12,167 bases of DNA, from NCBI GenBank assembly GCA_947624465.1, contig CANQKJ010000035.1, positions 1 to 12,167 of the forward strand, given 5' to 3'. This DNA is from an uncultured Oscillospiraceae bacterium. Lineage in GTDB: Bacteria > Bacillota > Clostridia > Oscillospirales > Oscillospiraceae. Shown here in pieces: positions 7,201 through 12,167 of the stretch. Made by a program: the position numbers and the translations under genes. Below the pieces are notes generated by a model. That model made no database searches and had not been told where the DNA came from. It saw only the letters and a list, made by a program, of their open reading frames with translations. The first letter of the stretch is position 1. Each line of letters starts with the position of its first letter.

Positions 7201-8213
7201 AAAAGGTAGAGGTGGAAAAGGCGGTGGGCATGACCCTCTGCCACGATATCACCGCCATGCGGGACGGCTTCAAGGGGGCGGCGTTCAAACGGGGCCACGT
7301 GATCGCGGAGGAGGATATCCCGAAGCTGCTGGATCTGGGCAAGCGCACGGTGTTCATCTGGGAGGAAAACGCCGGAGAACTCCACGAGGAGGACTGCGCC
7401 CTGCGCCTGGCGGCCATGGCCCCCGTGCCGGGGGCCCATTACGAGGGACCCTCCGAGGGCAAGATGCTGCTGATCGCCGACGGGCGGGGGATGTTCCGGG
7501 TGGACAGGTCGCTGCTGCGGGAGATCAACGCCATCGGCGACATCACCATCTCCGCCATCCCGGACCACTATCCCGCGGAGCCGGGGATGCGCCTGGCCTC
7601 CATGCGCATCGTGCCCCTGGTGACCAGGGAGGAGCAGATCGTCCGGGCGGAGGAGCTCTGCCGGGGGCGGAAGCTGCTGGACCTGCGGCCCTATACACAG
7701 AAAAGAGCCGGCGTTATCATCACCGGCTCGGAAATTTACAGCGGCAGGGTCAGGGACAGGTTCGAGCCCGTGGTCCGGCGGAAGCTGGCGGAGTACCCCT
7801 GCGAGATCCTGGGCGTCACCGTCTGCGACGACGATCTGGACATGATCCTGGGGGCGGCCCGGACCTTTTTGGAGCGGGGGGCGGACTTCCTCATCTTCAC
7901 CGGGGGGATGTCGGTGGACCCGGACGATCTGACCCCCACGGCCATCCGGCGGCTGGGGGCGGAGGTGGTGTCCCACGGGGTCCCGGCTCAGCCGGGGAAC
8001 ATGACGCTGGCGGCCTATCTGGGGGATACGGCCATCCTGGGGGTGCCGGGTGCGGCCATCAGCCTGCCCGTCACCATCTTCGACGTGCTGCTGCCCCAGA
8101 TCTTCACCGGAGATAAGCTCACGAAAGAGGACCTGATCCGCCTGGGGGACGGCGGCCTGTGCCAGATGTGCCAAAGCTGCCATTTCCCCAACTGCACCTT
8201 CGGAAGGTACTGA
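7197..8213 (+). CDS. Molybdopterin-binding (MoeA/Mog-fold) protein with C-terminal cysteine cluster
   Basis: This 338-residue protein has a MoCF/MoaB-Mog-type molybdopterin-binding domain at about 168-305: ITGSEIYSGRV, FTGGMSVDPDD (234-244), GVPAQPGN and GVPGAA. It lacks the PFDRS..DGYA block of true MoeA; residues 1-165 are a different domain beginning KKVEVEKAVGMTLCHDI with a GAAFKRGHVIAEEDI segment. The last 20 residues hold a cysteine cluster of spacing CX2CX2CX4C (Cys322, 325, 328, 333) in CQMCQSCHFPNC, which could hold an iron-sulfur cluster or zinc. I recall similar clostridial proteins annotated only as molybdopterin-binding protein; the function is unproven. It starts with GTG overlapping the moeA stop by 4 bases, with GGAGGG 9 bases upstream (7182-7187). 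Its place between moeA and moaA indicates a role in cofactor synthesis, perhaps a specialised insertion or sulfuration/selenation step. Confidence 0.85.
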   Translation: MKKVEVEKAVGMTLCHDITAMRDGFKGAAFKRGHVIAEEDIPKLLDLGKRTVFIWEENAGELHEEDCALRLAAMAPVPGAHYEGPSEGKMLLIADGRGMFRVDRSLLREINAIGDITISAIPDHYPAEPGMRLASMRIVPLVTREEQIVRAEELCRGRKLLDLRPYTQKRAGVIITGSEIYSGRVRDRFEPVVRRKLAEYPCEILGVTVCDDDLDMILGAARTFLERGADFLIFTGGMSVDPDDLTPTAIRRLGAEVVSHGVPAQPGNMTLAAYLGDTAILGVPGAAISLPVTIFDVLLPQIFTGDKLTKEDLIRLGDGGLCQMCQSCHFPNCTFGRY

Positions 8214-8215
8214 CC

Positions 8216-9169
8216 ATGCGGGACGGATTCGGACGGGAGATCACCTATCTCCGCCTGTCGGTGACGGAGCTGTGCGACCTGCGGTGCCGGTACTGTATGC
8301 CCGAGGAGGGTGTGTGCAAAAAGCGGCATGGGGATATGCTCACCGAGGAGGAGATGATCGACGCGGTGGAGGCGGCCGCCTCCCTGGGGATCGCCAAACT
8401 CCGCGTCACCGGCGGGGAGCCCCTGGTGAAGAAAAACATCCTCTCCATCTGCCGGCGGGCGGCGGCGGTCCCCGGCATCCGGGAGGTCTGCCTGACCACC
8501 AACGGGACCCGCCTGCCGGAGCTGGCAAAGCCCCTGCGGGAGGCGGGGGTCTGCCGGGTCAATCTCAGCCTGGACACGCTCAACGCGGAAAAGTACGCCT
8601 GGATCACCCGGCGGGGCCGCCTGGAGGACGCCCTGGCGGGCCTCCGGGCCGCCCTGGACGCGGGCTTTGAAAAGGTCAAGGTGAACGCGGTGCTGATCGG
8701 CGGCTTCAACGACGGGGAGATCCCGGCGCTGGCGGAGCTGACCGGAAAATTCCCGGTGGACGTGCGGTTCATCGAGCTGATGCCCATGGCGGCCGGCGGG
8801 GACTTTCCCCCCTCGGCCTACCTCGGCGCGGACGCCGTTCTGCGGGCCCTGCCGGAGGCCGAGCCCGCCGCGGGAGACGGCGGGGTCGCCAGGCTCTACC
8901 GGCTCCCCGGAGCGCTGGGGAACATCGGCCTCATCAGCCCCATCAGCGCCCACTTCTGCGGCGGGTGCGACCGCATCCGGCTGACGGCGGACGGGAAGCT
9001 CAAGCCCTGCCTGCACTCCGCCGCCGAGTACAGCATCAAAGGACTGACGCGGGAGGAGATGGCGGAGCGGATGCGGGCCGCCGTCCTGGCCAAGCCACAA
9101 TGGCACGGCGAGCTCTCCTTTGAGGTCCGCAGCCGCGCCCGGCGGGACATGAACGAGATTGGAGGGTGA
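8216..9169 (+). CDS. moaA: GTP 3',8-cyclase MoaA (radical SAM)
   Basis: MoaA performs the first step of molybdenum cofactor synthesis, rearranging GTP to 3',8-cyclo-7,8-dihydro-GTP with S-adenosylmethionine. The radical-SAM cluster motif CX3CX2C is CDLRCRYC (Cys20, 24, 27). VTGGEPLVKK (64-73) is the SAM-binding GGEP motif. The second, C-terminal [4Fe-4S] cluster that binds the substrate is CX2CX13C (Cys248, 251, 265), with DRIRLTADGKLKPC. The protein ends in the conserved Gly-Gly tail (MNEIGG) needed for catalysis. Its 317 residues are close to the usual length. The ATG at 8216 is preceded by GGAAGG (8202-8207) at 8 bases; a longer frame from 8159 overlaps the previous gene and adds nothing conserved. 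It begins 2 bases after the upstream stop, and its product feeds the MoaC domain encoded next. Confidence 0.97.
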   Translation: MRDGFGREITYLRLSVTELCDLRCRYCMPEEGVCKKRHGDMLTEEEMIDAVEAAASLGIAKLRVTGGEPLVKKNILSICRRAAAVPGIREVCLTTNGTRLPELAKPLREAGVCRVNLSLDTLNAEKYAWITRRGRLEDALAGLRAALDAGFEKVKVNAVLIGGFNDGEIPALAELTGKFPVDVRFIELMPMAAGGDFPPSAYLGADAVLRALPEAEPAAGDGGVARLYRLPGALGNIGLISPISAHFCGGCDRIRLTADGKLKPCLHSAAEYSIKGLTREEMAERMRAAVLAKPQWHGELSFEVRSRARRDMNEIGG

Positions 9170-9171
9170 AC

Positions 9172-10134
9172 ATGGACGGGATACCTGTCATCTGCTTCGC
9201 GGGCTGGTCCGGCTCCGGCAAGACCACCCTGCTGGAAAAGCTCATCCCCGCCCTGTCCGCTGCGGGATACCGCACGGCGGCGGTCAAGCACGACGCCCAC
9301 GGCCTGTCCTTCGACGGGGAGGGGAAGGACTCCCGGCGGCTGTATGAGGCGGGGGCGGCCTGCTCCGTCGTCAGCGGGCCGGGGGAGACTGCCCTGTTCC
9401 TCCGGGGGGAGGCGGGGCTGGAACAGACGCTGACCCTGCTCCCGGAGGCCGACTTGGTTTTGGTCGAGGGCTACAAGGACTGCGGCTATACCCAGTTCGG
9501 CCTGTGCCGGGGGGAGACCGGGAAGGGGTTCACCGCCCCTCTCTCCCGGTTCGCCGCGCTGATTACGGACACGTCAGTGCCGGACGCCCCGGCGCCGGTG
9601 TTCCACCCAGACGACATAGAGGGGATCGTGACTTTTATGGTGAAAAATATGGACGACTTCACCCATTTCAACCCCCAGGGGCGGGCGAAGATGGTGAACG
9701 TGGAGGACAAGGAGATCACCCGCAGGACCGCCTCCGCCGGGGTCTCCGTGCTGGTGAGCCGGGAGACCTTTGACCTCATCCGATCCGGCGGGATGAAGAA
9801 GGGCGATGTGCTGACGGTGGCCCAGATCGCGGGGGTCATGGGGGCCAAGCGGACCCCGGAGCTGATCCCCATGTGCCATCCCATCCCCCTCACCGGCGTG
9901 GACCTGGACCTCCGCCTGGACGAGGCGAAGTGCAGCGTGGAGATCACGGCCACCGTGTCCTGCACCGGGCGGACCGGGGTGGAGATGGAGGCCCTCACCG
10001 CCGCCGCCACCGCGGCGCTCACCGTCTACGATATGTGCAAGGCGGTGCAGAAGGACATGGAGATCACCGATTTAAGGCTGCTGGACAAGACCGGCGGCGT
10101 CCACGGGGACTATCACAGGGAGGGAGCGGAATGA
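9172..10134 (+). CDS. MobB-MoaC fusion: GTP-binding adaptor plus cyclic pyranopterin monophosphate synthase
   Basis: Two cofactor enzymes are joined in one 320-residue frame. Residues 1 to about 157 are MobB: P-loop GWSGSGKTT (11-19), VKHDAHG (38-44), DSRRLYEAGA and VEGYKD (98-103), the GTP-binding adaptor that assists nucleotide attachment to Moco. Residues 160-316 are a complete MoaC: NPQGRAKMVNVEDK, the MCHPIPLTG block with its active-site His (234-242), VEMEALTAA (270-278) and YDMCKAVQKDM (286-296), whose Asp and Lys are catalytic. MoaC converts MoaA's product to cyclic pyranopterin monophosphate. No stop or frameshift separates the halves. An internal ATG at 9649 begins exactly at the MoaC domain but has no clear ribosome binding site. 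ATG 9172 follows GGAGG (9161-9165) at 6 bases; an overlapping GTG at 9166 sits inside that site. MobB's usual partner MobA is not in the window. Confidence 0.93.
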   Translation: MDGIPVICFAGWSGSGKTTLLEKLIPALSAAGYRTAAVKHDAHGLSFDGEGKDSRRLYEAGAACSVVSGPGETALFLRGEAGLEQTLTLLPEADLVLVEGYKDCGYTQFGLCRGETGKGFTAPLSRFAALITDTSVPDAPAPVFHPDDIEGIVTFMVKNMDDFTHFNPQGRAKMVNVEDKEITRRTASAGVSVLVSRETFDLIRSGGMKKGDVLTVAQIAGVMGAKRTPELIPMCHPIPLTGVDLDLRLDEAKCSVEITATVSCTGRTGVEMEALTAAATAALTVYDMCKAVQKDMEITDLRLLDKTGGVHGDYHREGAE

Positions 10135-11045
10135 GCTATACGGCGGGGGTCATCACCGTCAGCGACAAGGGGAGCCGGGGCCAGCGGGCAGACACCAGCG
10201 GGCCGGCGGTCTGCGAAATGCTGCGCCAGGCCGGTTACGAGGTGGTCTATACCAACATCGTCCCCGACGATTTGGAGACGATCAAAGGGGAACTTCTCTC
10301 CTGCGCGGACGAAAAGAGGCTCGATCTGGTGCTGACCACCGGGGGCACCGGCTTCTCCCCCCGGGACGTGACGCCGGAGGCCACCCTGGCGGTGGTGGAG
10401 CGGGAGGCGCGGGGCATCCCGGAGGCCATGCGGGCGGAGAGTATGCGCGTCACGCCCAGAGGGTGCCTCTCCCGGAGTGCGGCGGGCATCCGCAGCGGGA
10501 CGCTGATCGTCAATCTCCCCGGCAGCGAGAAGGCCGCCCGGGAGAATCTGCAGGCGGTGCTCCCCGCCCTGGACCACGGGCTGAAGATGCTGGCCTCCGC
10601 CGGCTCCGCCGACTGCGCCGCCCCGGAGGAAAAGGAGACGCCCCCCTCCCTGGACGCGTGGCTGCGGGAGGCGAAACGCGACCCGTCCGCCGGCAGGATC
10701 GGAATGTATCTGGTCCACAGCGGGGTGGTCCGGGAGACCTCCAGGGCACAGGTCCGGGAGGGCAAGACCGGGGAATCGCCGGTCACGGCCATGGAGTTCT
10801 CCTATGACCCGGAGAAGGCGGCCGCCGCCGTGGCGGATACCTACCGTATGGAGGGCGTGTACTATATCCGCGTCTGGCTCAACCGGGGCAGGCTCCGGGT
10901 GGGGGACGACATCATGCGCGTCCTGGTGGGGGGCGACATCCGGCCCCACGTGGTGGACGCCCTCCAGTACCTTGTGGGCAGGCTCAAAACGGAGTGTGTC
11001 ACCGAGCGGGAGCTTTCCGGCGGCCCGGACGGGGACCGCCCCTGA
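10131..11045 (+). CDS. MogA/MoaB - MoaE-like fusion protein
   Basis: Residues 1 to about 158 form a MogA/MoaB domain, which adenylylates molybdopterin before metal insertion: GVITVSDKGSRGQRADTSG (6-24), TTGGTGFSPRDVTPEAT (69-85) and NLPGSEKA (128-135). A hydrophilic linker (about 159-187) leads to a MoaE-like domain (about 189-295), the catalytic subunit of molybdopterin synthase: GVVRETSRAQVREGK, ALEYE-like TAMEFSYDPEKA, LNRGRLRVGDD and VDALQYLVGRLKTE. The Arg of the DIRPHVVDA block and the first Lys (Lys286) match MoaE, but the second conserved Lys of the WK(R/K)E tail is absent (CVTERE instead). The domain may therefore be altered in activity. It starts with ATGA overlapping the previous stop and ends the operon. 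The MogA call is firm; the MoaE assignment is by pattern and less sure. Confidence 0.85.
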   Translation: MSYTAGVITVSDKGSRGQRADTSGPAVCEMLRQAGYEVVYTNIVPDDLETIKGELLSCADEKRLDLVLTTGGTGFSPRDVTPEATLAVVEREARGIPEAMRAESMRVTPRGCLSRSAAGIRSGTLIVNLPGSEKAARENLQAVLPALDHGLKMLASAGSADCAAPEEKETPPSLDAWLREAKRDPSAGRIGMYLVHSGVVRETSRAQVREGKTGESPVTAMEFSYDPEKAAAAVADTYRMEGVYYIRVWLNRGRLRVGDDIMRVLVGGDIRPHVVDALQYLVGRLKTECVTERELSGGPDGDRP

Positions 11046-11051
11046 ACGGAA

Positions 11052-11081
11052 AACGCCCTCCGGCCGCGGTCGGAGGGCGTT
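11052..11081. terminator. Bidirectional terminator between the Moco operon and xdhC
   Basis: AACGCCCTCCG (11052-11062) and CGGAGGGCGTT (11071-11081) pair perfectly over 11 bp around an 8-base loop. On the + strand only TTCTTAT follows, a weak T-run; on the - strand the stem is followed by GTTTTCC. It lies 6 bases after one stop and 7 bases before the other, so it plausibly serves both convergent operons. Confidence 0.85.
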
Positions 11082-11088
11082 CTTATGC

Positions 11089-12012
11089 TCAGTCATGTCT
11101 TTCCGCGCCGGAAAGGTCTTCAATCAGCGCCTTCATGGCGCCGCCGCAGACCATCTCATTCTCCGCCCCGGCCCCACCGGTGAGGTCGATGGAGAGGACC
11201 TGGGCGCGGCCGGTCCCCAAAAGGCGCCGGGCGGCCAGCAGGGCCTGCCCCTCGGCGCAGCCCCCGCCGATGGTGCCAAAGGCGCGCCCCGCCCTGTCCA
11301 CCAGCATCAGCGCGCCGCTCCGGGCCGGGGCGGAGCCCTGCGTCTCCAGCACCAGGAGCATGGCCTTGGGGGCGCCGTCCTCCGCCGCGAAGCGCAGCAG
11401 CTCCTCCGGGGCGTCCGTCCGCTCCAGCGCCTCCGGTTCCTTCGGCTGGGAGCGCCGGGTCTGGATCAGCTCCGCCATGATGGACACGGCGATCTCGGCG
11501 GGGGTGACCGACCCAATGGGCAGGCCGATGGGGGCGTGGACCCGGGCCAGCCGCTCCGGGCGGAAGCCCTCCTCCCGCAGGAGGGCCATCAGGCCGGCCA
11601 CCCGGCGGCGGGACCCCATCATGCCCAGGTAGCGGGGCATCTCCCCGGAGAGGATCGCCCGCAGGCAGTCCCCATCCCAGCGGTGGCCCCGCGTGAGGAC
11701 GCAGACGTAGTCCCGGGGGCCGATACGCAGCCGCTCGATGGCGGCGGCAAAGGAATCGCAGACGATCTCCGCCGCCTGGGGGAACAGCGCCCGGTCGGCA
11801 AAGGCGGGCCGGTCGTCCACCACCGTGACGGCGAAGTCCAGCCGCGCCGCCGCCTCCGCCGCCGCCTGGGAGACGTGCCCCGCCCCCAGCAGGATCAGCC
11901 GGTCGGGCCGGACGAATTTCCGCCGGTAGAGCGTTCCGTCCGCCGTCCGGGTCAGGACGGCCTCGCCGTCCCGCTCCAGCGTGTGTAAAATATCCGCGAA
12001 TTCCCGGTCCAT
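11089..12012 (-). CDS. XdhC-family molybdenum hydroxylase maturation factor
   Basis: XdhC proteins bind Moco and help sulfurate and insert it into xanthine dehydrogenase-type hydroxylases in the cytoplasm. The 307-residue protein has both family domains. A Rossmann domain comes first: LILLGAGHVSQ (39-49), VTVVDDRP (62-69), VLTRGHRWD (105-113), YLGMMGSRRR (128-137) and HAPIGLPIGSVTP (159-171). The XdhC/CoxI domain comes second (about 217-300): LETQGSAPARSGALMLV (222-238), GTIGGGCAEGQAL (246-258) and MVCGG (287-291). In E. coli-type XdhC the CoxI domain precedes the Rossmann domain, so the order here looks reversed; such an arrangement may be normal in a clostridial subfamily. Start ATG at 12012 follows AAGGGGG (12020-12026) on this strand; a longer frame reads back through the neighbouring gene and is rejected. 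It lies 4 bases after the yqeB-like stop, in the same transcript. Confidence 0.92.
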   Translation of the reverse strand: MDREFADILHTLERDGEAVLTRTADGTLYRRKFVRPDRLILLGAGHVSQAAAEAAARLDFAVTVVDDRPAFADRALFPQAAEIVCDSFAAAIERLRIGPRDYVCVLTRGHRWDGDCLRAILSGEMPRYLGMMGSRRRVAGLMALLREEGFRPERLARVHAPIGLPIGSVTPAEIAVSIMAELIQTRRSQPKEPEALERTDAPEELLRFAAEDGAPKAMLLVLETQGSAPARSGALMLVDRAGRAFGTIGGGCAEGQALLAARRLLGTGRAQVLSIDLTGGAGAENEMVCGGAMKALIEDLSGAERHD

Positions 12013-12016
12013 ATCC

Positions 12017-12167
12017 TCACCCCCTTCGCAGGGCCCCGGTGAGGGCCAGGGCGGCCTCCAGCACGCCGCCCCCCACCGCCAGCGCCTTGTCCGAGGCGCA
12101 GTAGCAGTGGGCGATCTCGCACCGGGGGTCCACATCGCCGGCCTTCATCCCCCTGTGGACCGGGGTG
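12017..12167 (-). CDS. yqeB: YqeB-like protein of the selenium-dependent molybdenum hydroxylase system, C-terminal part
   Basis: Only the last 49 residues are present; the gene runs out of the window. The fragment reads HRGMKAGDVDPR, then CASDKALAVGGGVLEAAL, before ending LRRG and a stop at 12017-12019. This pattern (GxKxGDxDPR ... SDKAxAxGGGVLEA) matches my recollection of the C terminus of YqeB/EF2563-type proteins. These accompany selenium-dependent molybdenum hydroxylases, where selenium is placed in the cofactor rather than as selenocysteine. It lies 4 bases upstream of xdhC in the same direction, a known pairing. The fragment is short, so the call relies on motif memory and context. Confidence 0.75.
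   Translation of the reverse strand, partial: TPVHRGMKAGDVDPRCEIAHCYCASDKALAVGGGVLEAALALTGALRRG

Noticed and set aside
8159..8215. Upstream extension of moaA by 19 residues
   Set aside because: It lies wholly within the preceding gene's cysteine tail in another frame, while the ATG at 8216 has a well-placed GGAAGG and gives the normal MoaA N terminus.
9166..9171. GTG start for the MobB-MoaC gene
   Set aside because: It overlaps the GGAGGG ribosome binding site itself; the ATG at 9172 is correctly spaced.
12013..12135. N-terminal extension of the XdhC-like protein
   Set aside because: The same bases encode the YqeB-like C terminus in a different frame, and the extension is Trp/Pro/Arg-rich with no similarity to XdhC.
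1..12167. Mobile elements, CRISPR arrays, tRNA or rRNA genes
   Set aside because: No transposase, integrase, regular repeat-spacer pattern or structural RNA gene was seen; the window is almost filled by metabolic genes with short gaps.

Overview
This GC-rich window holds three gene blocks and suggests a gut-type Clostridia (Bacillota), for example an Oscillospiraceae-like anaerobe. That placement rests on the lipoprotein-type molybdate-binding protein, strong AGGAGG-type ribosome binding sites, tightly packed operons, the uronate genes and a YqeB fragment. It is an inference; no rRNA or other phylogenetic marker is present.

Block 1 (1-3135, + strand) is hexuronate/pectin catabolism: the C-terminal end of a PfkB-family sugar kinase (probably 2-keto-3-deoxygluconate kinase), uronate isomerase uxaC, and a family 4 glycoside hydrolase whose CHEV active-site motif points to an alpha-galacturonidase. 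A reading consistent with all three is that the hydrolase frees galacturonate, UxaC isomerises it to tagaturonate, and the kinase acts later on 2-keto-3-deoxygluconate. A 13-bp hairpin separates uxaC from the hydrolase gene.

Block 2 (about 3155-11081, + strand) is one molybdenum operon. A near-consensus sigma-A promoter (3155-3182) is followed by a leader of about 210 nt ending in a perfect 12-bp intrinsic terminator just before modA. An upstream segment (3298-3305) can pair either with the start of the leader or with the 5' arm of the terminator, which is the layout of an OFF-type riboswitch attenuator; a molybdenum-cofactor (Moco) riboswitch is the likely identity. Eight genes follow, with short gaps or overlaps: modA, modB and modC (molybdate uptake); moeA (molybdenum insertion); a second MoeA/Mog-domain protein with a four-cysteine tail; moaA; a MobB-MoaC fusion; and a MogA/MoaB-MoaE-like fusion. 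They cover molybdate import, GTP to cyclic pyranopterin monophosphate (MoaA, MoaC), molybdopterin synthesis (MoaE-like domain), adenylylation (Mog) and metal insertion (MoeA). No moaD or moeB is present. A hairpin at 11052-11081 ends the operon and probably serves both strands.

Block 3 (11089-12167, - strand, convergent) has an XdhC-family maturation factor, with its two domains apparently in the reverse of the usual order, and the C-terminal end of a YqeB-like protein. YqeB and XdhC accompany selenium-dependent molybdenum hydroxylases, so the cofactor made by block 2 probably serves such enzymes encoded nearby.
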